A stretch of DNA of 64,000 nucleotides from Duganella radicis (lineage in GTDB: Bacteria; Pseudomonadota; Gammaproteobacteria; Burkholderiales; Burkholderiaceae_D): positions 1 to 64,000 of the forward strand of contig NZ_WNKY01000017.1 in assembly GCF_009720825.1 (NCBI RefSeq). Reading direction: 5' to 3'. Numbering within the stretch: position 1 is the stretch's first letter; each line of letters opens with the position of its first letter. This document shows positions 14,340 to 22,514 of the stretch, one piece after another. The notes under the pieces are model-generated. The model was not told the origin of the DNA. It ran no database searches and worked only from the letters and a program-made list of their open reading frames with translations. Made by a program: the position numbers and the translations under genes.

Positions 14340-15320
14340 ATGAAGTTGAAAGCATTGCTGTTCGCGGCATGCGGGCTGGCGTTCGCCCTGTCCGCGCGTA
14401 GCGCCACCTTTGCCAATGGCGCCGATGTCAGCTGGGTAAGCCAGCAGGAATCGAGCGGCTATTCGTTCTACAACAGCAGCGCGGTGAAGACCGATCCGTT
14501 TGTGCTGCTGAAGAACTTGCAGGTGAATGCGATCCGCCTGCGCGTGTGGGTCAATCCCAGCGGCGGCTGGAACGATGGCGCCGACGTGCTGTACAAGGCC
14601 AAGCGGGCTGCGGCGCAGGGCCAGCGCATCCTGATCGATTTCCACTACAGCGACAGCTGGGCCGATCCCGGCCAGCAGACCAAGCCTGCGGCCTGGGCCA
14701 ACCACACGCTGACGCAGCTGAACAGCGATGTGTATTCGCATACCTACGGCATCCTGAATTACCTGAAGACGAACGGCATCACGGTCGAGTGGGTACAGGT
14801 CGGCAACGAGATCAATAGCGGCATGTTGTGGCCGGAAGGGAAGACCACCAGCTTCAGCAACCTGGCTGGCCTGATCAACAACGGCTACAACGCGGCCAAG
14901 GCCGTGTATCCGAACGCCAAGGTCATCCTGCATCTGGCGAACGGCTACGACAACGCGGTGTTCCGCTGGTTCTTCGACGGTGTGAAAGGGGCGGGCGCGA
15001 AGTGGGATGTGATCGGCATGTCGCACTATCCGCCGGCGTCGGACTGGGCCAACTACAACAACAAAATCTCCACCAATATGTGGGACATGGTGTCGCGCTA
15101 CGCCAAGCCGGTGATGGTGACCGAGGTGGGCATGGACTGGACCCAGGCGGCCACCTCCAAAGCCATGCTGGCCGATCTGCTGACCAAGACCAAGGCGCTG
15201 GGGTCGAACGGCCTGGGCGTGTTCTACTGGGAGCCGCAAGCCTATCCGGGCTGGCAAGGCTACACCATGGGCGCGCTGGACGCGAGCGGCAAGTTCACGG
15301 TGGCGCTGGACCCGTTCTAA
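14340..15320 (+). CDS. GH53 arabinogalactan endo-beta-1,4-galactanase
   Basis: Cuts beta-1,4-galactan or type I arabinogalactan side chains of pectin to galacto-oligosaccharides. The 326-residue product has a signal peptide ([20 protein letters not shown]), so it acts outside the cytoplasm. GH53 marks are ADVSWVSQQE, NAIRLRVWVNP, DFHYSDSWADPG, the acid/base Glu in WVQVGNEINSG and the nucleophile Glu in MVTEVGMDW. Length is normal for a single-domain enzyme with no carbohydrate-binding module. The ATG at 14340 follows TGGAG. It ends the dgoK operon and provides its substrate link to plant pectin. Confidence 0.9.
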   Translation: MKLKALLFAACGLAFALSARSATFANGADVSWVSQQESSGYSFYNSSAVKTDPFVLLKNLQVNAIRLRVWVNPSGGWNDGADVLYKAKRAAAQGQRILIDFHYSDSWADPGQQTKPAAWANHTLTQLNSDVYSHTYGILNYLKTNGITVEWVQVGNEINSGMLWPEGKTTSFSNLAGLINNGYNAAKAVYPNAKVILHLANGYDNAVFRWFFDGVKGAGAKWDVIGMSHYPPASDWANYNNKISTNMWDMVSRYAKPVMVTEVGMDWTQAATSKAMLADLLTKTKALGSNGLGVFYWEPQAYPGWQGYTMGALDASGKFTVALDPF

Positions 15321-15360
15321 GCAGCTTGCGGGATTCGGCGGATCGGGAGAAAATGCCGGC

Positions 15361-15786
15361 ATGCTGAATTCCGCCCTCAAATACCTGCATCTTTCTCCTT
15401 CCAGCGACCTGCCGGCGCTGGAAGGCTTGCGTCAGTTCAAAGCCGTGGTGGTGGTCGACGCCGATGTGCACGAGACCATGATGTGGGACGTCAGCCGCTG
15501 GCTGATTGCATCCGGCTGCCTGTATGCGCTGGCGTGGGGCAAGGATTGCGACCAGTGGCGCGAGGCGATCGACGATGCGGCGCAGGAAGCCGTCAACTAC
15601 GAAGAGGTGCCGGAAGCGCAGCGCGTGTTCGTCACCGCGCACGAGGACGAGGAACTGGAGGAGGTGTTCTGGTTCGCCCGGCACCGCGCCATCCACCCCG
15701 CGCACGAGCTCAACACCACCCTCATCCTCCACATCGCCGACGCTCCGCGCCGCGAAGAACTCGAAGCCGCTTACCACGACGCTTGA
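15361..15786 (+). CDS. Hypothetical protein
   Basis: A 141-residue soluble acidic protein. It opens with an alpha/beta pattern (FKAVVVVDADVHE), has a helix carrying Trp residues (MWDVSRWLIASGCLYALAWG) and a mid-section very rich in Glu (ITAHEDEELEEVFW-like region). I have the impression of an uncharacterised DUF seen in many proteobacteria but cannot name it with confidence. It stands alone between the galactanase gene and the converging VOC gene, four bases from the latter's stop. Confidence 0.65.
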   Translation: MLNSALKYLHLSPSSDLPALEGLRQFKAVVVVDADVHETMMWDVSRWLIASGCLYALAWGKDCDQWREAIDDAAQEAVNYEEVPEAQRVFVTAHEDEELEEVFWFARHRAIHPAHELNTTLILHIADAPRREELEAAYHDA

Positions 15787-15790
15787 TTGC

Positions 15791-16222
15791 TTAGCCGTTC
15801 TGCGGCGTGGCGACGCTCAGGGCCCAGGCGGTGCCGAAGCGGTCGGTCAGCATGCCGAACAGCGGCGTCCATTGCGCCGGCGCCAGCGGGACGGTGATGG
15901 TGGCGCCGTTGGCGATCTTGTCCCAGTAGGCGCTGACTTGTTCCGGCGTTTCGGTTTCCAGCGCGACCAGGAAGGCGTTCTGGCCTGGGTGATACGGGGT
16001 TGCCGAAGGGACGTCACAGGCCATGACGCGGAAGCCGTTGTCGGCCGCCACCTGGCCCCAGATCAGCTGATCCGCTTCCGCTTCATCGGTGACCTGGCCG
16101 AAGTCCTTGTAGGTCATCGCCATCACTTCGCCGCCAAACACGGACTGGTAGAAATTGAGCGCCTCGCGCGCCTGGCCGCGGAAGTTGAGGTGGGCGACAG
16201 CGCTGACAGTGTTCGGTTTCAT
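15791..16222 (-). CDS. VOC-family protein, PhnB-like
   Basis: A 143-residue vicinal-oxygen-chelate protein of the PhnB/3-demethylubiquinone-like type. The first beta-alpha module has FRGQAREALNFYQSVFGGEV, followed by ADQLIWGQV; the second module has PEQVSAYWDKIANG and WTPLFGMLTDRFGTAW, both typical of PhnB-like proteins that often lack catalytic metal sites. Substrate unknown. It lies on the minus strand, one of three VOC genes within 1.8 kb around a MarR regulator. Confidence 0.8.
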   Translation of the reverse strand: MKPNTVSAVAHLNFRGQAREALNFYQSVFGGEVMAMTYKDFGQVTDEAEADQLIWGQVAADNGFRVMACDVPSATPYHPGQNAFLVALETETPEQVSAYWDKIANGATITVPLAPAQWTPLFGMLTDRFGTAWALSVATPQNG

Positions 16223-16295
16223 TGAAAGTCTCCTGAAAGAAAAGTGAAACCCATTCTATTCAGCAGCTCTGTCAATTCCTGTCAGTAGCCTGCTG

Positions 16296-16670
16296 TCAGC
16301 TGCGCGCCGTATGGAAGGTAATGGCGTAGCCGTCGGGATCGGCGGCGACGAAGAAGCGGCCAAATGGGCCGTCCGCGAGCGGGCCGAGGATGGTGCCACC
16401 GCGCTGCACGATCAGGTCGTGCAAGGCATCGGCGTCGGCGCAGGCAATCCACAGCACCATGCCGACACCAAGCGGCCCGGTGTCGGGAAGCGCACGCAGC
16501 GGCTCGCGCAGCGCCAGTGCGATGGGCTCGGTCTTGAAGATGACCGCACCGGGCGGGCAATGCGCCGAGGCTTCGAAACCGAAGGTCTCCAGGTAGAACT
16601 TGCGCGAGGCGGCCAGGTCGCGCACCTGCAAGGCGATGAAGTCGGGGCCGATAGGGACGATGGTTGTCAT
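16296..16670 (-). CDS. VOC-family (glyoxalase/bleomycin-resistance-like) protein
   Basis: The 124-residue product has the VOC double beta-alpha-beta-beta-beta fold, with FIALQVRDLAASRKFYLETFGFE in module one and a typical end FVAADPDGYAITFH carrying a possible metal Glu/His region. The start at 16670 (MTTIVPIGPDF) is used because the family begins there; an in-frame upstream codon at 16685 would add five residues. It is divergent from marR, sharing a palindromic control region, and is its most likely target. Confidence 0.8.
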   Translation of the reverse strand: MTTIVPIGPDFIALQVRDLAASRKFYLETFGFEASAHCPPGAVIFKTEPIALALREPLRALPDTGPLGVGMVLWIACADADALHDLIVQRGGTILGPLADGPFGRFFVAADPDGYAITFHTARS

Positions 16671-16689
16671 GCGAGATCCTTTCAAGTAA

Positions 16690-16727
16690 TATCAGTGCCC
16701 TGATACTAATGTAAGGCCCCTGATATG
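16690..16727. promoter_or_regulatory. Probable MarR operator
   Basis: TATCAG-TGCC-CTGATA at 16690-16705 is a perfect palindrome with four-base spacer. A further CTGATATG half-site at 16720-16727 runs through the marR start codon at 16725. The location between the divergent VOC and marR genes fits a repressor site controlling both. Confidence 0.6.
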
Positions 16728-17171
16728 TCAACGGAGAAAGCGGCGCCTCGTCGTGGCACCGACTGGATAGGCTACAACCTGAAGATCACCCAGCATCGCC
16801 TGCGGCAACGGCTGGATGCGGAACTTGCGCGGCTTGGCGTCACGGCGCCGCAGAATGCCGTCCTGCTCGCTGTGGCCGGCAACCCGCGCATCTCGAACGC
16901 CGAGCTGGCGCGGGCGGCGTTCGTGACGCCGCAGACCATGCAAGGAATACTGGTCAATCTGGAACGTGGTGGCCTGATTGTGCGCAACCCGCATCCGGAG
17001 CATGGCCGGGTGATCATGACCGAGCTGACGGCGGCCGGTCAAAAGGCGGTTGCCGACGGGGCGAAAGCTGCCGATGCGGTGGAGCGGCAGATGCTCTCCA
17101 GGCTGTCGGCGGAAGAGGCCAGGCAGCTGTGTGAGCTGCTCAAGCGCTGCGCCGCCGCCCTGGACGATTAG
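16725..17171 (+). CDS. MarR-family transcriptional regulator
   Basis: A 148-residue winged-helix dimer. Residues 20-125 show the fold: RLRQRLDAELARLGVTAPQNAVL, the recognition region ISNAELARAAFVTPQTMQGIL, and the wing (LIVRNPHPEHGRVIMTELT). MarR proteins release DNA on binding small phenolic or oxidising ligands. It is divergent from one VOC gene and its stop overlaps the end of a converging third VOC gene, so it probably controls glyoxalase-like detoxification. No clear Shine-Dalgarno precedes the ATG; the message may be leaderless or start further on. Confidence 0.85.
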   Translation: MSTEKAAPRRGTDWIGYNLKITQHRLRQRLDAELARLGVTAPQNAVLLAVAGNPRISNAELARAAFVTPQTMQGILVNLERGGLIVRNPHPEHGRVIMTELTAAGQKAVADGAKAADAVERQMLSRLSAEEARQLCELLKRCAAALDD

Positions 17172-17596
17172 AAGATGATGTGCACCGACGGCGCGCTGCG
17201 TTTGGCATCGCCGTGGAACACGGCTTCGATGTTGTTGCCGTCGGGGTCGAGCATGAAGGCGGCGTAGTAGCCGGGATGGTAGGGACGTTCGCCCGGTGCG
17301 CCGTTGTCCTTGCCGCCGTTGGCCAGCGCGGCTTGGTATGCGGCGTCCACGGTGGCGCGGTCCTTGGCCTGGAAGGCCAGGTGATGGCGGCCGGTCAGCA
17401 CGCCTTGCGCCGCCGGGCTGTCCGCGGTGGAGACGAAGAGTTCGTCGGCCCAGAAGAAGCCCGGGCCGGTGCCGCCGATGGGCACGCCCAGCACTTCAAA
17501 GATCGCGCTGTAGAATGTTTGCGAGGCGGGCAGGTCGCGCACCACCAACTGGATGTGGTCGATCAAACGGCCGCGATGCAGTTCTTGAGTTTCCAT
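17168..17596 (-). CDS. VOC-family (glyoxalase-like) protein
   Basis: This 142-residue product has IDHIQLVVRDLPASQTFYSAIFEVLG in the first module, with a metal-ligand-like His, and a second module HHLAFQAKDRATVDAAYQAAL ending YYAAFMLDPDGNNIEAVFHG, with the conserved Glu. These fit the lactoylglutathione-lyase-like VOC subfamily with both ligand positions present. The substrate is unknown. Its stop overlaps the marR stop in convergent orientation. AGGAGTACTGCTC precedes the ATG. Confidence 0.8.
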   Translation of the reverse strand: METQELHRGRLIDHIQLVVRDLPASQTFYSAIFEVLGVPIGGTGPGFFWADELFVSTADSPAAQGVLTGRHHLAFQAKDRATVDAAYQAALANGGKDNGAPGERPYHPGYYAAFMLDPDGNNIEAVFHGDAKRSAPSVHIIF

Positions 17597-17633
17597 GAGC
17601 AGTACTCCTTGCTTGTGTGCCGCCCAGTCTAGC

Positions 17634-18845
17634 TCAAAGTGATTTCTGGACGCGCCACGCTAGCGGCAGGGTGAGTAGCAAGATGGCGGCCAGCGACAGC
17701 AAGGCCACCGGCACGCTGGTCACATCGCCCACGCGGCCGAACAGCACCGGCGACAAGGCGCCCGCGCCGATGGTGCCGGTGTAGAACAAGGCAAATGCCT
17801 GCTCGCGCTTGCCCGGCGCGGCCAGTTCGGGCACCGCGCCGTACAGCACGGAGGAGGTGCCGTTCAGGGCCAGTCCCAGCAGCGGCAGCAAGACCATCAC
17901 GCCTGCCAGCGGCAGGAACACCGCCGCCACGATGCTCAGCGAGGTGGCGGACTCGGTTGCCCACACGGTCTTCATCATGCCGATGCGTGCGCCCAGGTAG
18001 CCGCACAGCAGCTTGCCAAACGCGCCGCCCACAAACAGCAGCGACAATGCCACGCCTATGCCCGCTGTGCCCGCGCCCTTGTTTTTCAACAGGAAGGGCA
18101 GGAAGGTCAGGAAGCCCATGCGCACCGTGCTGTCCAGCGTGCCGGTGGCGAGCAGCGCGCGCAGGCCGGCGGCCTTCGCCGAAGCGGTCGCCGCTGCCGT
18201 CGCCGGTACGGACGCCCGCTCGGCGGTTGCTGTTGCCGTCGCCGGTGTGGACGCGGGCTCCGCAGCCGAGGCGGCCGTGCCGGCGGGCGCCGGGATCAGC
18301 CGCCACAGCAGCAATGCCGCCGTCATGCCGAGCAGGCCGATCAAGGTCACGCTGGTCTGCCAGCTGACCACCACCAGCAGCAGACCCACCGCGCCCGGTA
18401 TCAAGGTCTTGCCGATGTCGCCGGCGAAGTTGTACGTGGATAGCGCTTCTTTCACGCCACCGCCGGCCTCGTACGCATCCGTCACCAGCGACGAGGCCAG
18501 CGGATGCTGCGTGCTGGCGCCCAGCCCGCCCAGCATCAGCGCGATCAGCAGCATGGGCAGGCCGCCGGCCTGGCCGGCGATCAGGTAGGCCACGCCGGCC
18601 AGCGCGGTGCCGCCGATCAGCATGCGCGCGCGGCCCCAGCGCTTCGCGAGCCGGCTGGCCAGCAGCTGGAAGCTTGCCATCACCCCTGAATACGAGGCGC
18701 GCAGCAAGCCGATCATGGCGTAGCTGATGGCGAACTGGGCTTGCCAGATCGGCAGCAAGACGTAAATCAGATCGGTCATGCCGTCGTGGACGGCGTGTGC
18801 ACTGCTGGCGGCGAGCAGGGAGCGGCGGCGGACTGAGGTAGACAT
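17634..18845 (-). CDS. MFS transporter, fosmidomycin-resistance (Fsr)-like
   Basis: A 403-residue 12-helix inner-membrane pump. The first helix region (SSAHAVHDGMTDLIYVLLPIWQ) has the His-Asp-Gly pattern typical of Fsr-like MFS transporters, and a motif-A-like loop follows. The central cytoplasmic loop (residues about 185-225) contains an unusual Ala/Thr-rich stretch (EPASTPATATATAERAS and onward) much longer than normal. The start at 18845 is used because upstream in-frame codons fall at the groEL terminator. Substrate unknown; export of toxic small molecules is likely. Confidence 0.8.
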   Translation of the reverse strand: MSTSVRRRSLLAASSAHAVHDGMTDLIYVLLPIWQAQFAISYAMIGLLRASYSGVMASFQLLASRLAKRWGRARMLIGGTALAGVAYLIAGQAGGLPMLLIALMLGGLGASTQHPLASSLVTDAYEAGGGVKEALSTYNFAGDIGKTLIPGAVGLLLVVVSWQTSVTLIGLLGMTAALLLWRLIPAPAGTAASAAEPASTPATATATAERASVPATAAATASAKAAGLRALLATGTLDSTVRMGFLTFLPFLLKNKGAGTAGIGVALSLLFVGGAFGKLLCGYLGARIGMMKTVWATESATSLSIVAAVFLPLAGVMVLLPLLGLALNGTSSVLYGAVPELAAPGKREQAFALFYTGTIGAGALSPVLFGRVGDVTSVPVALLSLAAILLLTLPLAWRVQKSL

Positions 18846-18864
18846 CCGGCCAGTGTACAAGAAA

Positions 18865-18897
18865 AAAGCCCGCGTGGCCGAAGCGCACGCGGGCTTT
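18865..18897 (-). terminator. groESL rho-independent terminator
   Basis: On the minus strand AAAGCCCGCGTG pairs perfectly with CACGCGGGCTTT (12-bp stem, 9-base loop), followed by TTTTTTC. It lies 35 bases after the groEL stop. Confidence 0.9.
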
Positions 18898-18931
18898 GCG
18901 GAGAGCTGGCTAAGCTAGCCGGCCGGCTGAA

Positions 18932-20602
<1,671 letters not shown>

Positions 20603-20630
20603 TTAAGTGTGGGATCGAATCGGCCAAGGA

Positions 20631-20921
20631 TTACTTGGTGATGATCGCCATGATGTCTTCTTCGCGCATGACCAGCAGTTCCTGGCCGTCGATCTTGACG
20701 GTCTGGCCGGCGTATTTGCCGAACAGGACGCGGTCGCCTGCTTTGACATCCAGAGGACGTACTTTGCCGTCGTCCAGGATCTTGCCATTGCCAACGGCCA
20801 GGACTTCACCTTGATCCGGTTTCTCAGCGGCCGCATCAGGGATGATCAGGCCGGACGCAGTTTTGGTCTCTTGGTCCAGACGTTTGACGATAACGCGATC
20901 GTTCAAAGGGCGAAGGTTCAT
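20631..20921 (-). CDS. groES: Co-chaperonin GroES (10 kDa)
   Basis: The 96-residue lid of the GroEL chamber. It starts with the classic [14 protein letters not shown], contains the mobile loop ([12 protein letters not shown]) that contacts GroEL, and includes [18 protein letters not shown] and a final ILAI-like segment ([10 protein letters not shown]). AAGGAG lies just before the ATG. First gene of groESL, preceded by a sigma-70-like promoter and a CIRCE operator. Confidence 0.98.
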   Translation of the reverse strand: MNLRPLNDRVIVKRLDQETKTASGLIIPDAAAEKPDQGEVLAVGNGKILDDGKVRPLDVKAGDRVLFGKYAGQTVKIDGQELLVMREEDIMAIITK

Positions 20922-20977
20922 ACAAAACTCCTTAATTTTTTAACAATGGTACAGAATGTTGGTAGTTGGGCATGCTG

Positions 20978-21004
20978 TTAGCACTCTTCCCTAACGAGTG
21001 CCAA
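20978..21004. promoter_or_regulatory. CIRCE element (HrcA operator)
   Basis: TTAGCACTC-N9-GAGTGCCAA, one base off the consensus inverted repeat TTAGCACTC-N9-GAGTGCTAA. It sits right after the -10 box of the groES promoter, where HrcA binding would block transcription; heat relieves this. Confidence 0.95.
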
Positions 21005-21032
21005 TTATAGGGACGACCTTGGTGCATTTCAA
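21004..21032 (-). promoter_or_regulatory. groESL sigma-70-type promoter
   Basis: On the minus strand TTGAAA (21032-21027), 17-base spacer, TATAAT (21009-21004), the -10 box touching the CIRCE element. No good sigma-32 -10 box (CCCCAT-T) is seen, so HrcA/CIRCE is the visible heat control. Confidence 0.75.
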
Positions 21033-21083
21033 GGCAAACACTTTGAGGAAAGGCAAAAAAACGGGGAAATGATGTTTATCTGC

Positions 21084-21416
21084 TTACGTTTGGAACAAGC
21101 GTGGATCGTAAACCCACTTTTTGACTATCGCCGCTGAAATCATGGCTCCCGCAGGCGGCGGAGCAAGAACTTGCCGCTGGAGCCAAACATCATCGGGAAC
21201 TTTAATTCTCACAAGATAGCGGTTATAGGGCAGAGCCCCAGCGCGCAAATGCGCTATCGTTTCAAGAACCGCCAGCGAGATGTTTTCAGAGCAGTACACC
21301 ACTGCTGTGCCGGGAGAATTCCAGCGGCCACCTGTCACCTTGGTCCCTGCTCCAGAGAGGTCATCCGCTGCGTGATCTGGCGTGGTGGCGGCAATTCGCC
21401 AGATCACTGTGCTCAT
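21084..21416 (-). CDS. RES-domain toxin, C-terminally truncated
   Basis: RES toxins kill by degrading NAD+. The 110-residue product starts MSTVIWRIAATTPDH and has the family Arg (GGRWNSPGTAVVYCSE), Tyr in the same block, and the catalytic-region Glu in LAVLETIAHL, then RYLVRIKVPDDVW. Full RES proteins are about 150-160 residues; here, after LAPPPAG, where W-D normally follows, the sequence diverges (AMISAAIVKKWV) and stops, losing the conserved Ser region. The start overlaps the antitoxin stop as ATGA, so translation is coupled. It is likely inactive. The next feature downstream is the groES promoter. Confidence 0.75.
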   Translation of the reverse strand: MSTVIWRIAATTPDHAADDLSGAGTKVTGGRWNSPGTAVVYCSENISLAVLETIAHLRAGALPYNRYLVRIKVPDDVWLQRQVLAPPPAGAMISAAIVKKWVYDPRLFQT

Positions 21417-21673
21417 GCGTATGCCCCGCTCTGAGTCATGGCCAGCACATTGGAAATAAACCTTCTTCCCTCTGAACTGCTTAAGTAGCTGGCAGGAGTC
21501 TTTCCTCCCAGTGCGGGCAGCGGCAGATGAATCCAGTGGCGTACCCAAGACGAAGCGTCGAAGCCAGCAGGATTGCCTGATTCCTGCACCATTTTAAAAA
21601 CTTGAATAGCCAATGTTTCAATAGCACTTTCAAGCTCAGGTAACGGAATTTTTGATGCCGTAGCAGAAGTCAT
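21413..21673 (-). CDS. MbcA/ParS/Xre-type antitoxin
   Basis: An 86-residue antitoxin (DUF2384 C-terminal domain) that would neutralise the RES toxin encoded next. The conserved end is clear: WIHLPLPALGGKTPASYLSS, then GRRFISNVLAMTQSGAYA. The start at 21673 has a strong Shine-Dalgarno (AAAGGAGGCG). It is shorter than classical Xre antitoxins, with no obvious N-terminal helix-turn-helix, as in the MbcA subgroup. The gene remains intact although its toxin partner is truncated. Confidence 0.8.
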   Translation of the reverse strand: MTSATASKIPLPELESAIETLAIQVFKMVQESGNPAGFDASSWVRHWIHLPLPALGGKTPASYLSSSEGRRFISNVLAMTQSGAYA

Positions 21674-21731
21674 GATTGACGCCTCCTTTGCGCTTATAGA
21701 ATAGCGCAAAGGAGGACGTGCCTGCTATTCC

Positions 21732-22505
21732 TTACTCGTGATACAACTGCGAGCGGCCGCCGTCGATCAGGATGTCGGTGGCGTTGATGAAGGGGGCTTC
21801 GTCGCTGGCCAGGAACAGGGCGGTGGCCGCCACTTCTTCCGGCTTGCCGAGCCGCTTGCAGGGCAACAGGGCGGCCTGGCGGGCGCGTTCGGCTTCCGGA
21901 TCGGGCTGGGCGGCGAAGTGGCGTTCGATCATGTCGGTGACGATCAAACCCGGCGAGATGGAGTTGACGCGGATGCCGCGCGCCGCGTATTCGATGCCCA
22001 GCGCGCGCGTCATGCCGATCAGGGCGTGCTTGGCGACCGGGTAGGGGAAGCAGCCGGGAATGATTTTGTGGCCGTGCACCGAGGCGATGTTGACGATGCT
22101 GCCCGCGCCCTGCGCCAGCATCGACGGCAGCACGGCGCGCGCGCCGTTCCATGCGCCTTCCAGATCGACGGCGAAGCAGCGTTTCCAGTCCTCTTCGCTC
22201 AGCGCCAGCGGGTCGTCGAAGACGTTCATGCCGGCGTTGTTGATCAGGATGTCCACTTTGCCGAAGCGGTCGATGGTGCGCGCGGCCAGGGCTTCCATGG
22301 CGGCGCGGTCGGCCACGTCGGCGTGCACGAACAGGCTGCGTTCGGGGCCGAGTTCTTTGGCGATGGCGTGGGCGGCTTCGTCTTCGCGGTGGCTATTGAG
22401 GGTGACCATGGCGCCTTCCGCCGCGAAGCGGCGGGCGATGGCCAGCCCGATGCCTTGCGTGGAGCCGGTGACGATGGCGACTTTGCCTTTCAGGCGTTCG
22501 GACAT
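21732..22505 (-). CDS. SDR oxidoreductase, probable galactose 1-dehydrogenase
   Basis: A 257-residue short-chain dehydrogenase. The NAD(P) motif TGSTQGIGLAIA is at residues 14-25, NNAG is present, and the catalytic Ser (NIASVHGHKI) and Tyr-Lys (YPVAK) are in place. Ten bases after the GH35 gene and in one operon with dgoD, it most likely oxidises the anomeric carbon of D-galactose (or L-arabinose) to the lactone, filling the only otherwise missing step of the pathway. The sugar assignment is from context. Ending at GGRSQLYHE, it has normal length. Confidence 0.8.
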   Translation of the reverse strand: MSERLKGKVAIVTGSTQGIGLAIARRFAAEGAMVTLNSHREDEAAHAIAKELGPERSLFVHADVADRAAMEALAARTIDRFGKVDILINNAGMNVFDDPLALSEEDWKRCFAVDLEGAWNGARAVLPSMLAQGAGSIVNIASVHGHKIIPGCFPYPVAKHALIGMTRALGIEYAARGIRVNSISPGLIVTDMIERHFAAQPDPEAERARQAALLPCKRLGKPEEVAATALFLASDEAPFINATDILIDGGRSQLYHE

Positions 22506-22514
22506 GCTTGTCTC

